Below, one piece after another: positions 1-7,402 of a stretch of 47,577 nucleotides of DNA (its first letter is position 1; each line of letters starts with the position of its first letter). Made by a program: the position numbers and the translations under genes. Source of the DNA: Candidatus Magasanikiibacteriota bacterium (lineage in GTDB: Bacteria; Patescibacteriota; Patescibacteriia; Magasanikbacterales; UBA922); the NCBI GenBank assembly GCA_018651085.1, contig JABIEQ010000013.1, forward strand, positions 1 through 47,577. The letters are read 5' to 3'. Below the pieces are notes generated by a model that was not told where the DNA came from, did not search any database, and was given only the letters and a program-made list of their open reading frames with translations.

Positions 1-160
1 CCAACACCAGAAGCGGATGCACAAGAAAAAGTGGCTGTAGTAGAACCAACACCAGAAGCGGATGCACAAGAAAAAGTGGCTGTAGTAGAACCAACACCAG
101 AAGCGGATGCACAAGAAAAAGTGGCTGTAGTAGAACCAACACCAGAAGCGGATGCACAAG
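1..160 (+). repeat. 45-base perfect tandem repeat, about 3.6 copies
   Basis: Units at 1-45, 46-90 and 91-135 are identical base for base. A fourth copy (136-160) breaks off after 25 bases, and a diverged copy starts near 220. The unit is 15 codons, so a gain or loss of copies keeps the frame. The array probably continues to the left of the window. Confidence 0.95.
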
Positions 161-1707
161 AACAAGGTGAACCAAAAGCAAGACTAAAACTGAATATACA
201 AGAACCGGGTGAGCCAGTGCCTACACCAGAAGCGGGGGCACAAGAAAAAGTGGATGTAGCAGAAGTTTCACCACATACTGTTGAAGCTACTCCTGCGACT
301 GGTGCTTGGGGTGAATTGTTACGTGGACAAAATAATGATAAAGGAATAAAAGCGTTTAAATCATTTGTTGATGATTTTAGTGGCAAAGGTGGAACTGAAC
401 ATGCATTATCTAAAGATGAACTTGAACAACTTGTGGATCATGCAAAACTTCGTAAAGGAGAAGGACCCATTAGTCCTTGGATGCGACAAATGCGCTTTTT
501 ATCAGAGCATGCTGAAACTACAGAGCAAAAAGAATTTTTGGATCAACAGTTTGGAAAGACTGGTCGGTATGCAAACCAAGACATGGATACGTTTATCCGT
601 CGAGAGTCAACACGTATGGCGATTAGAGAAGATTATGTTGGGTATGAAAACCGTGTAAACCCTGATACAGGGCAGACAGAACGGATTCCGGTGATTAAAA
701 AGTATCCATTAGCGTATGATACTGATCAATTTTATTTGCTTAATGCAAGTGGAAAGGATTTAGGTTCTGCATACAGCATTGAAGATGCGGCTGCTGCAAA
801 GGGTGTTGAAGAAGTTGAATTATCTCGACCAAAAACATTAGCAGAATTAAGGGGTACTTCTCGTGTTGTTGAACAATCTTCTGTTGTTGTTCCTGAAGAG
901 AATAAAAATATACCAACGTCTTCTCTTGGAAAACAGGTTGGTGAAACGATTGAGCAAGTACAAAAAGTTGTAGAAAATGTTGAACCTGTTGGACCTAGTG
1001 TAGATGATCTTGCTCGGCAAGCACGTATTGATCAAGGTATCCGTACACTTGCACAAAGTGATAGATATCTTGATATGCAATTAATTCTTCGAGGAAAAGG
1101 TATTCCTGACAGTGATCATAGAGCTGTTCTTGGAGCGTATATTACTGCTCATCCAGAACTTTCTGGTGATACTCTTGTTGAGGGTGCTGAAGTTTATGTA
1201 GTACAAGGAAATGCAAATGCTTTAAGATTACAGGGAGATATTCCTACTGTACAAGATTCTTTTCCTCCACGAGGTGGAAGAGCTTCTATAGATGATGGCT
1301 TTCAAGCACGAGGTGGAAGAACTCCTATAGATGATGGCTTTCAAGAAGGAAGTGATCAAAATGTATTAGAGGGAGATCAGCCTGTCCGAGCAGATCGTAC
1401 GCGGCCATATGTTGTTGGCAAACCAGATTCTTTAGGTATGCGAGAAGTGAGTTATTGGCACGCTGTTGATGGTGAAGCAAAGACCGCTTATATTCTTGAT
1501 GATGTTAAACCTGAGGTTATTGAGGGGGGAGAAAAAGTGCGTTTAAAGGTTGGTGATGTCCCCTCTGAAGGAGTCATTCGACAACGAAATATTGGTGGAA
1601 GATTAGTTGATGTGTTTGAAACACCTGGGATTAATGGAGTAGATGTCTATAGAATTGAAGATATTAATAACCCTGGTACGCCAGATCCAGTTACTTCTGA
1701 TAAATAG
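1..1707 (+). CDS. Large repeat-containing protein of unknown function, 5' partial
   Basis: The reading frame is open to the left edge, so the true start lies outside the window; 568 codons are visible, ending in TAG. The visible N-terminal part is an acidic, Pro/Glu-rich low-complexity region made of identical 15-residue units (PTPEADAQEKVAVVE), followed by decayed copies. A more ordinary sequence with mixed helices follows (about residues 95-360). A second in-frame repeat of 13 residues (RGGRxxIDDGFQ) occurs around residues 424-449. I recognise no domain, and no membrane segment is visible in this part. The composition matches the AT-rich host genes, not the GC-rich genes that follow. The repeats suggest a flexible linker or spacer, as in large surface or scaffold proteins. 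That is inference only, because the N-terminus that would carry a targeting signal is missing. Confidence 0.8.
   Translation, partial: PTPEADAQEKVAVVEPTPEADAQEKVAVVEPTPEADAQEKVAVVEPTPEADAQEQGEPKARLKLNIQEPGEPVPTPEAGAQEKVDVAEVSPHTVEATPATGAWGELLRGQNNDKGIKAFKSFVDDFSGKGGTEHALSKDELEQLVDHAKLRKGEGPISPWMRQMRFLSEHAETTEQKEFLDQQFGKTGRYANQDMDTFIRRESTRMAIREDYVGYENRVNPDTGQTERIPVIKKYPLAYDTDQFYLLNASGKDLGSAYSIEDAAAAKGVEEVELSRPKTLAELRGTSRVVEQSSVVVPEENKNIPTSSLGKQVGETIEQVQKVVENVEPVGPSVDDLARQARIDQGIRTLAQSDRYLDMQLILRGKGIPDSDHRAVLGAYITAHPELSGDTLVEGAEVYVVQGNANALRLQGDIPTVQDSFPPRGGRASIDDGFQARGGRTPIDDGFQEGSDQNVLEGDQPVRADRTRPYVVGKPDSLGMREVSYWHAVDGEAKTAYILDDVKPEVIEGGEKVRLKVGDVPSEGVIRQRNIGGRLVDVFETPGINGVDVYRIEDINNPGTPDPVTSDK
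1270..1347 (+). repeat. 39-base in-frame tandem duplication
   Basis: Two units, 1270-1308 and 1309-1347, encode RGGRASIDDGFQA and RGGRTPIDDGFQE. The bases are nearly identical, which indicates a recent duplication inside the first gene. Confidence 0.85.
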
Positions 1708-1753
1708 TAAGTGTTAGAGACTGTTTGTTATTTATCCATTTTTTTAAAGAATC

Positions 1754-1779
1754 AACCAACTTAGGTTGGTTCTTTTTTT
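1754..1779 (+). terminator. Intrinsic terminator of the first gene
   Basis: A 7-bp stem AACCAAC/GTTGGTT (1754-1760 with 1765-1771) has a 4-base loop and is followed by C and seven T. It lies 47 bases after the TAG stop of the first gene. Confidence 0.85.
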
Positions 1780-1811
1780 GCTTAATGTAGCTAAATATAC
1801 CCTTTCAGGCC

Positions 1812-1840
1812 TTGACAAGGCCGTTGATTTGTGATATAGT
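1812..1840 (+). promoter_or_regulatory. Sigma-70-type promoter before the first GC-rich gene
   Basis: A perfect TTGACA (1812-1817), a 17-base spacer and TATAGT (1835-1840) give a strong housekeeping-type promoter. The predicted start is near 1847, leaving a leader of about 250 bases before the ATG at 2100. The element from 1811 to 1848 matches the promoter at 15011-15048 at 32 of 38 positions, so the GC-rich gene appears to use a host-type promoter. Confidence 0.85.
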
Positions 1841-1854
1841 CACCTATCTTTGAA

Positions 1855-1918
1855 ATGTTGCGCTTGTCATTTTAGGCCATGGGGGATGCCATACACTTCG
1901 CTATCCCTAAGATGACAA
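1855..1918 (+). promoter_or_regulatory. Leader hairpin with a possible short upstream ORF
   Basis: Arms 1864-1876 and 1906-1918 pair over 13 positions, with one G-U pair, around an inner GGGAT/ATCCC stem. An ATG at 1855, only about 8 bases after the predicted transcription start, opens a six-codon ORF (MLRLSF) whose stop at 1873-1875 lies in the left arm. The fold is clear from the sequence. Whether the ORF is translated, or the structure acts as an attenuator, is unknown. With 1708-1811 and 1919-2000 this forms most of the 392-base gap before the next gene; I see nothing else in it apart from the terminator, promoter and second hairpin listed here. Confidence 0.55.
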
Positions 1919-2000
1919 CTATAATTTCTCTTATTTAAGGGGAATTGTGAGTAATCTTAACTTTCTAAGGATAGTTTTTTACAATTGAGATGTGTGAATT

Positions 2001-2056
2001 TGAATGGAACAGTAATGGTGCCTACTTTTTTGTATGCATTACTATTGTTCCATTCA
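2001..2056 (+). repeat. Long inverted repeat upstream of the GC-rich gene at 2100
   Basis: Arm 2001-2017 pairs with 2037-2056 apart from a three-base bulge. Its end is 44 bases before the ATG at 2100. It lies in the transcribed leader if the promoter at 1812 is used. Confidence 0.85.
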
Positions 2057-2099
2057 CCAAGAAGATAGATCAGAAACCAACTCACTCAGGGAGATACCC

Positions 2100-2966
2100 A
2101 TGTTTAGCATCAGCAAGTTTGTCGTCGCTCTTCTTGCCGCCACCATCCTGACCTTGGGGTTTTCTTCTTCTGCTGTTGCAGAAGGAGAACTCGTCGCCAT
2201 GCAGGCGGACGTCAAGCGCATCGCGGATGCACTTGACAAGTGCTCTGCGAATTGTGGCAAGACCGCCAAAGTCTCGAAGGCGAGCGGTGCTGCTTATCGG
2301 CGCCGGCTCGCGGAGCGCAAGAAGCACTACGAAACCACTGAGGAGATCCTCGATCGCGTTAAGGAGATCGAAAAGCTCCTTGACGCGATTGACAAGAAAG
2401 CGGATCTGATCCTGGAGGGTCAGGTGGTCATCCGAAATGACATCAGTGAGATTCCTGACAAGGTGGACAAGAAGCTCGAACCGAGGTTCGAGTCCGTCGA
2501 AACCCTCATTCGTGAGGGGATGGCGATTTCGCAGTGCCACGCGCATGCGAAATCTCTTCGGGAGGTCACTGACCGGGAAGGAAACAGCGCCGGTACTACG
2601 GAACTCATCAATGCGCTCGCCGAGTGCATCACGAGGATCACTCCTGATCTCACGGCCATCACTCTGATGGCTCTTGACGAGGGAGTTGATATCACCACGG
2701 GAGCCGATGGTTCAATGATCATCCGGCGGAGTGCGAACTCTCCCGACGAGTGGTACGGAGCTGCCAAGTGGCTCCTTCCGAGCCTCATCGGTATGGCAGT
2801 CGGCTATGCCGGTGCGGAGTGGGTTTATCCGGAGCTTTTCCTTTCGCCTGACGGGTCTCAAGGGCCTCCGGTCCCGACCGCCCGCACTGGTGCGGGTTGG
2901 AAGGGAGGCCTTATTGGCCTTGGTCTTGGCCTGACGGTCTCCATCACCTGGGAGGCCATCGACTAG
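2100..2966 (+). CDS. GC-rich exported protein of unknown function with a coiled-coil-like core
   Basis: This 288-residue protein is not recognised. Residues 1-27 form a clear signal peptide: Lys6, a hydrophobic core, and cleavage expected after AVA. A helical, charged region follows (about 28-145) with heptad-like Leu/Ile spacing and many K/E/R/D, suggesting a coiled coil. A few cysteines are present (CSANCGK near residue 42, and later AISQCHA and LAECI). The C-terminus has two hydrophobic segments (about 224-245 and 265-285) separated by a Gly/Pro-rich loop, so it may end in a membrane hairpin. I chose ATG 2100 because it begins the signal peptide and has AGGGAG six bases upstream; the in-frame ATG at 2034 lies in the loop of a hairpin. 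The G+C content is far above the neighbouring AT-rich genes, suggesting transfer. It has its own promoter at 1812. Confidence 0.85.
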   Translation: MFSISKFVVALLAATILTLGFSSSAVAEGELVAMQADVKRIADALDKCSANCGKTAKVSKASGAAYRRRLAERKKHYETTEEILDRVKEIEKLLDAIDKKADLILEGQVVIRNDISEIPDKVDKKLEPRFESVETLIREGMAISQCHAHAKSLREVTDREGNSAGTTELINALAECITRITPDLTAITLMALDEGVDITTGADGSMIIRRSANSPDEWYGAAKWLLPSLIGMAVGYAGAEWVYPELFLSPDGSQGPPVPTARTGAGWKGGLIGLGLGLTVSITWEAID

Positions 2967-3006
2967 TCATTTCTCCACTCTCCACACATCTCAGTCTCCG
3001 TCCTTA

Positions 3007-3046
3007 GGAAGGCGGTCGTATACCTTGTTGTATCCGACCGCATTCC
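3007..3046 (+). terminator. Strong hairpin after the GC-rich gene, no T-tract
   Basis: Arms 3007-3023 and 3030-3046 are 17 bases long with two mismatches and a 6-base loop. The position 40 bases after the stop suits a terminator or an mRNA 3'-end stabiliser. No U-run follows, so the terminator call is an inference. Confidence 0.55.
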
Positions 3047-3048
3047 TG

Positions 3049-3081
3049 TAGACACTGTAATCTTAAATAGATAATAGTGTG
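3049..3081 (+). promoter_or_regulatory. Possible promoter with overlapping dyad before the lipoprotein gene at 3227
   Basis: TAGACA (3049-3054) is followed by GATAAT (3070-3075), a short 15-base spacing, or by the weaker TAATAG (3072-3077) at 17. An imperfect inverted repeat, 3053-3064 with 3070-3081 (10 of 12 pairs), covers the same bases and could be an operator. The call is weak. Confidence 0.3.
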
Positions 3082-3126
3082 TATAGGAATATATTTAAGT
3101 GTTCTTTACATATTACTGGCGTAATA

Positions 3127-3181
3127 CTTTAGGTTTGGTTCTAAGTAAAAAAATATTTTTTATTTTGCTCCGAACCTAAAG
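3127..3181 (+). repeat. Inverted repeat with AT-rich loop upstream of the lipoprotein gene
   Basis: Arms 3127-3138 and 3170-3181 match at 11 of 12 positions, the exception being a G-U pair. They enclose an A/T-rich loop. The repeat ends 45 bases before the ATG at 3227, close to the spacing of the inverted repeat before the GC-rich gene at 2100. Confidence 0.85.
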
Positions 3182-3226
3182 TCTGAAAACTGAAACAGAT
3201 ACGAACCCTTTCTGGAGGAAGAAATC

Positions 3227-4579
3227 ATGATCAGCAAGAACAACAGTATCGTCACAGTCATCGTCGCCGTCATCGCCATTGCCGGGTGCGTGGATCCTCG
3301 TGATACGCACGAGTTCGGGGGGATTTCCTCTTCGAATGAGAGTGTTTCCGAGTGCTTCATTGCCTCGGATTGCCTGTCGGACCATCGTTGTGATGGTGGG
3401 CAATGCGTCTACGATCCACCCGAGTGTCGGGAGGATCGTGACTGTCCGGACGATCAGGTTTGTGATGAGGGCGAATGCACGCCGGAGGATCCGGAGTGCA
3501 TTCAGCACAGCGACTGTCCGGACGAGCAGGTCTGCAACGGCGGTGTCTGTACGGCACCGGCGCCACCGGATTGCTCCGAGGACAGGGATTGTCCTCGTGA
3601 TCAGCAATGCCTTGACGGGCGCTGTACTATCGAGGAAGAGCCTGAGCCGGAGGATCAGTGCGACAGCATCGAAGACTGCCTCGAAGGTGAGGTGTGTATT
3701 GACGGCCGTTGTTTCCCGCAGGTTCCCGACGATCCGGAAGGATGTGAGGGAGATCGCGACTGCGAAGAGAGCGAGCGCTGCGTAAACAGCGTTTGCGAGT
3801 TCTTCTGTCGTGATCACTCCCACTGTGCCGACGAGAGTCGGTGCACGCGGGATGCGTGTGACTTCGACACTGGAGCGTGTCAAAATTCGCGTATCGACTG
3901 CGCGGATGACGACATCGTTACTCTTGACTTCTGCGACGAGGAATCGGAGCAGGAGAATCCCTGCACTTATCTCGAGTGCGTGTCCGAGGACCTGTGTTTT
4001 CAGGCCCTCTGGCAAGGGAACCGGTGTGTCACTCGTCCTGTTGCTAACTGTGGTGACGGGACGGTCTGCGAGGAGGGTGCCTGTGTGCCGGCTCCTTGTG
4101 AGTCGGCGTCGGATTGTCCTAACAACAACCCGTGTGAGCGGGCGATCTGTGAGGGGGGGCTCTGTGATTACGAGCCCTCCCACCAGTGCGAGGAGGAAGG
4201 ACAGTTCTGTGATGGGAATTCGGGTGATTGCATCACCCAAGATCCTTGCCCTGAGTCTTGCGACGACGCCGACGAGGCCACTTTCGACTTCTGTGACGAC
4301 GAGGGCGAGTGTCAGCACTTCGCTCCTGTCGAATGCGAGGAAGGGACGGCTCCGGATCCCAACACCGGGATTTGTCACCCCGTCGATAATCCGGATAGCA
4401 ACTGCGATCCGGAAGAAGAGGAGTTCGTCTGTCGTCAATTTGGCGACACTCGTCGATTGCACCATTTCCGGTGCGTTCAGATCGACGAGAACACGGCCGT
4501 CCAGATTTCTCTTGACGATTGTGGCCCTATTGAGGGCGCCCGCTGCAGAGCGGGAGACGGCTGTCAGCCGCGCCAGTAG
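3227..4579 (+). CDS. GC-rich cysteine-rich lipoprotein with EGF-like repeats
   Basis: This 450-residue protein starts with a lipoprotein signal peptide: hydrophobic residues 8-19, lipobox IAGC, lipidated Cys21. The mature protein should sit on the outer face of the membrane. From about residue 42 it is a run of short units of the type C-x-x-D-x-D-C-P-x-x-x-x-C-x-x-G-x-C, familiar from myxobacterial and other large extracellular proteins and probably disulfide-bonded. Residues 401-447 are a separate five-cysteine domain (VCRQ ... CGPIxGARCR ... GCQ) that recurs in the gene at 4926. ATG 3227 is supported by GGAGG eight bases upstream. The gene is GC-rich (35 of 60 bases in the line at 3421) and ends in TAG. 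No catalytic motif is visible; adhesion or surface binding is plausible but unproven. Confidence 0.88.
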   Translation: MISKNNSIVTVIVAVIAIAGCVDPRDTHEFGGISSSNESVSECFIASDCLSDHRCDGGQCVYDPPECREDRDCPDDQVCDEGECTPEDPECIQHSDCPDEQVCNGGVCTAPAPPDCSEDRDCPRDQQCLDGRCTIEEEPEPEDQCDSIEDCLEGEVCIDGRCFPQVPDDPEGCEGDRDCEESERCVNSVCEFFCRDHSHCADESRCTRDACDFDTGACQNSRIDCADDDIVTLDFCDEESEQENPCTYLECVSEDLCFQALWQGNRCVTRPVANCGDGTVCEEGACVPAPCESASDCPNNNPCERAICEGGLCDYEPSHQCEEEGQFCDGNSGDCITQDPCPESCDDADEATFDFCDDEGECQHFAPVECEEGTAPDPNTGICHPVDNPDSNCDPEEEEFVCRQFGDTRRLHHFRCVQIDENTAVQISLDDCGPIEGARCRAGDGCQPRQ

Positions 4580-4592
4580 CGACCACCAACCT

Positions 4593-4683
4593 TGAGGCCG
4601 GTCGCGACCACATTGTCATGTGTATCCCCATTCGGGTAGATCCGTGACATCGTGGTGCCTCAGCCCTTGCAAAAGCAAGGGCT
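4593..4683 (+). other. Folded 3' region after the lipoprotein gene
   Basis: An outer stem TGAGGC/GCCTCA (4593-4598 with 4657-4662) closes a self-complementary GGTCGCGACC (4600-4609) and an imperfect 13-base stem (4608-4620 with 4643-4655). A perfect 9-bp hairpin with an AAAA loop follows directly (4662-4670 with 4675-4683). No T-run follows. It could be a terminator of unusual form or an mRNA-stabilising structure. Confidence 0.5.
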
Positions 4684-4746
4684 CCCACTGTATCTTTCTT
4701 ACATTTATGTGTAGGGGAGATTAATGGGAATTTAGTTCATTACAAC

Positions 4747-4808
4747 ATTCCCTGTGAGATATATATATATATATGTATATATATGTATACATATATTCCA
4801 CAGGGAAT
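4747..4808 (+). repeat. 62-base near-palindrome with an alternating AT core
   Basis: Perfect 10-bp arms ATTCCCTGTG/CACAGGGAAT (4747-4756 and 4799-4808) enclose about 40 bases of mostly alternating T and A, which is itself largely self-complementary. It lies 117 bases before the ATG at 4926, inside the 346-base gap 4580-4925. I see no gene or convincing promoter in the rest of that gap. Confidence 0.85.
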
Positions 4809-4925
4809 ACTACGAACTTTGAGAAAAGTGACGAGTATCTTTGTGTTGCGATTGTAACCAAGGAAGGGGCCCCCGTGTTGGGAACGCCTCTATGATTTCG
4901 ATTCACTGAGCAAACGGAGGATTCC

Positions 4926-7073
4926 ATGCTCAAGATGACCACTGGTCTCGTTTCGTGCCTCATCGCGTTGGCCCTGGTAGGCTGCGCGAATGAGAATGTC
5001 AACAACAACCCGTCTTCGGAGGTCTTGACCTTTGAGGGCACCTACACCTGTCGCACGAGCGGCGGGTACTTGTACGCGGTTCCTGACGGAACTGACCTTC
5101 TGGTGAGCGGGGATTTCGATCTCGCCACCATGGAGTGCGGCTACCTCTTCGGTAACGGACGGTTCAGCTGTCGTGCCGACACCGGGTGTCTCGACTACGG
5201 GAACTATGTTCCTGGGGTTCAGACGCACTCGTCGGGCGACAAGTACGAGGAGTTCCGTTCGGCGCACCAAGCTCTCGAGCTCGATCCTGGCGATCCTTTC
5301 CAGGACTGCGAAGGCCCTTGTGGTCCCGCGTCTTCGACGGATTGTGCGGAGGAAGGCGAGGGCGTCACGCTTGACGGGGAAGATTTCGTGGACAGATTTA
5401 TGTGCGCGATGATCATCACCGACGGGGTCTGCGCTATGAGCCCTATCGCGCTTCGTTGCGAGGAAGGGACTCAGTGCGAGCGCACTGGTCCGTACCCCGC
5501 GTACGGAATTTGCGAGCTGATTCCTCAGTGCGATGAGGACAGCGAGTGCGACAACGGCGAGTTCTGCGATGGTGCCGAGACTTGCGTCGATCGTTTTTGT
5601 GTGGACGGCGAAGCGCCTTCCATCGAGGACGGGATCGGTTGCACTGTCGGTGCTTGCGACGAAGACAACGACACCATCATTCACACCCCGAACGACGTCC
5701 TTTGTGACGATCAGATCTTTTGCAATGGTACGGAGGCTTGCAATCCTTCGGACCAAGACGCGGACGATCAGGGGTGCATTCGTGCCCCTCGGGATTGCGA
5801 TGACAACAACGATTGCACGGAGGAGACTTGCACGGAGGAACTTGGTTGCGTGAACGATGCTCCGGCACGGGACTCCGTCGCTTGTGACGATGGTCTCAAC
5901 TGCACCGAGGATGATACCTGCTTCGGCGGGATCTGCTCTGGTGGTCAGGTTGATTGCTCGGGTGAGGCGTGTGAGTCCGGTACCTGCGACGAGCAGGAGG
6001 GCTGCGTTTTCAACGACATCCCGGACGAGGAGCTTTGCTCTGACGAGTCGGGTGGGCGCTGCTTCGACAGCGCTTGCGAGATCGATCTCTGCGAGCAGGG
6101 GGCATTGTCCGTCTGCCGACAGGTTGACGACGGTAACCTCTATCACTTCTCCTGCCTCCTGGCCGACGACCAGGCCCAGCATGGCTTCTTCATCGGAGCC
6201 GAGAACTGCGGTCCCATCAACGGGGCTCGCTGCCGGGTAGAGGGCTGTCAGACTCACGCGTCCTGTCAGGACGATACCGAATGCGGTCTTGAGGAGATCT
6301 GCAACAACGGCACCTGTGCGCGGGTTGACGCGGACTGCTTCGACGATGGGGATTGTCCTCAAGGTCAGGTGTGTTCGGGTGGCCAGTGTGCTGCCGAGTG
6401 CGTGGGGAACGAGGACTGTCAGAACGGGCAGGTTTGTTCTGATGGCGCTTGCGTCGCGTGTCGCGTCGATCTCGAGTGCTCGCAGGGTGAGATCTGTGAG
6501 CAAGGTGCTTGCCAGGATCCGGTTTGTGTGGACGACGGCGACTGCCTCCAGGGGCAGCAGTGTGACACCGGCCGTTGTGTGGCCGAGTGCGTGGATGACG
6601 GCGACTGTGCTCAAGGCGAGGAGTGTCTCGGCGGAGTTTGCGTGAACACGCAGAACTCGTGTGCCGACCACACCGACTGTCCCCTCGGGCAGAGCTGCGA
6701 GAACGACAGTTGCGTCGACGGGTGCGTGGACAACACGCGCTGTGCGGACAACGAGAGTTGTGTCGCACGGCAGTGCCTCCTTTCGGAGAGCTCCTGTCAG
6801 CGGATGTCCTTTGATGGTGACCCTTCGGGTTCACCGGACGAGTTCTTCGCTCTCGCGTTCAATGCTCGCGGCGATCGTTTGGCTGATCCCGACACTTCGG
6901 GTGATGGGCCGTATGCGGTCGCACAGGGATCTTGCTCTGTTGCGGTCTTTGGCGTCGACATCGACACTTGTCGGTGTTTCCTCGAGAACAACGTCAACGT
7001 CGAGTGTGCTGAGCTTCCGGATTCTCCGGGGGTTGTCGGTTGTGTCCACAATCGGACTCAGCCGCAGCCGTAG
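4926..7073 (+). CDS. Large GC-rich cysteine-rich lipoprotein
   Basis: A 715-residue protein with lipobox LVGC (Cys20) after a short signal peptide. Residues 21-100 are unlike the rest and may be a folded head (contains TYTCRTSGGYLYAVPDG). From about 195 to 390 come cysteine-rich repeats containing GExCxxGxC and DDxxDCTEETC patterns. Residues 396-442 are the five-cysteine domain shared with the gene at 3227. Residues 445-635 hold about seven units of the form C-x-x-D-x-D-C-x-x-G-x-x-C-x-x-G-x-C. The last 75 residues form a separate cysteine-containing end. GGAGG at 4916-4920, five bases before ATG, fixes the start. Like its neighbour it is GC-rich and ends in TAG. The shared domain and repeats suggest the two lipoproteins are paralogues or work together. 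The role is unknown; surface binding or structure is a reasonable guess. Confidence 0.88.
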   Translation: MLKMTTGLVSCLIALALVGCANENVNNNPSSEVLTFEGTYTCRTSGGYLYAVPDGTDLLVSGDFDLATMECGYLFGNGRFSCRADTGCLDYGNYVPGVQTHSSGDKYEEFRSAHQALELDPGDPFQDCEGPCGPASSTDCAEEGEGVTLDGEDFVDRFMCAMIITDGVCAMSPIALRCEEGTQCERTGPYPAYGICELIPQCDEDSECDNGEFCDGAETCVDRFCVDGEAPSIEDGIGCTVGACDEDNDTIIHTPNDVLCDDQIFCNGTEACNPSDQDADDQGCIRAPRDCDDNNDCTEETCTEELGCVNDAPARDSVACDDGLNCTEDDTCFGGICSGGQVDCSGEACESGTCDEQEGCVFNDIPDEELCSDESGGRCFDSACEIDLCEQGALSVCRQVDDGNLYHFSCLLADDQAQHGFFIGAENCGPINGARCRVEGCQTHASCQDDTECGLEEICNNGTCARVDADCFDDGDCPQGQVCSGGQCAAECVGNEDCQNGQVCSDGACVACRVDLECSQGEICEQGACQDPVCVDDGDCLQGQQCDTGRCVAECVDDGDCAQGEECLGGVCVNTQNSCADHTDCPLGQSCENDSCVDGCVDNTRCADNESCVARQCLLSESSCQRMSFDGDPSGSPDEFFALAFNARGDRLADPDTSGDGPYAVAQGSCSVAVFGVDIDTCRCFLENNVNVECAELPDSPGVVGCVHNRTQPQP

Positions 7074-7152
7074 TGTCTCAAGTTTCGTAGTTATACTCTT
7101 CTCTCGCGATTAGGCGTGGGGGACGGGTCCGCTCTTTTTGTCGTCGGAGGCA

Positions 7153-7306
7153 CATGAACGCCTGATCGTTCATGCCGACATTTCCTAGACCAGGTACGCA
7201 CTTTGTGCGGCTGTATCGGGAAAAAAGTCTGCGTCGTCTTTTCGGAGACGACGCCTTGCAAGTACTCATCTACTACATATTGTTCTGTAGGTGAAGACTT
7301 GCAAGG
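7153..7306 (+). other. Series of hairpins after the large lipoprotein gene
   Basis: Three stems follow one another. The first is CATGAACG/CGTTCATG (7153-7160 with 7167-7174). The second is GCGTCGTCT/AGACGACGC (7231-7239 with 7246-7254). The third is a 20-base imperfect stem (7254-7273 with 7287-7306, 17 of 20 matching) whose outer ten pairs are perfect. They occupy most of the 329-base gap 7074-7402. The classical terminator comes only after them. Confidence 0.7.
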
Positions 7307-7308
7307 GT

Positions 7309-7345
7309 AAAAAAAGACAGCCTTTGAATAGGTTGTCTTTTTTTT
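7309..7345 (+). terminator. Bidirectional-type intrinsic terminator
   Basis: A run of A, the stem AAGACAGCCT/AGGTTGTCTT with one G-U pair and a 6-base loop, then eight T. It separates the GC-rich lipoprotein block from the AT-rich glycan locus. Confidence 0.88.
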
Positions 7346-7402
7346 ACTAGAGTACTCTCCATTTTTGCTAATTCTTGGTATACTACAGGTATTAATTGGT
7401 TT

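Noticed and set aside
1-160. CRISPR-like array
   Set aside because: The units are contiguous with no spacers and are translated in frame.
2034-2099. Upstream ATG extending the GC-rich gene by 22 codons
   Set aside because: It lies in the loop of a long hairpin, has no Shine-Dalgarno sequence, and would put a polar stretch before a clear signal peptide.
3176-4465. 429-codon open frame on the - strand opposite the cysteine-rich lipoprotein
   Set aside because: The sense frame has a signal peptide, a Shine-Dalgarno sequence and conserved cysteine repeats. The antisense frame encodes a low-complexity Arg/Thr/Val-rich sequence without motifs and is open because of the GC-rich codon pattern.
4890-6671. 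593-codon open frame on the - strand opposite the larger lipoprotein
   Set aside because: Same reason: a mirror of the repetitive cysteine codons with no signal, domain or start site.
7074-7402. Assembly junction between two organisms at the GC/AT boundary
   Set aside because: It cannot be excluded without reads. However, the AT-rich first gene, the AT-rich spacers between the GC-rich genes, the host-type promoter at 1812, and a further GC-rich gene at the other end make repeated chimerism unlikely.
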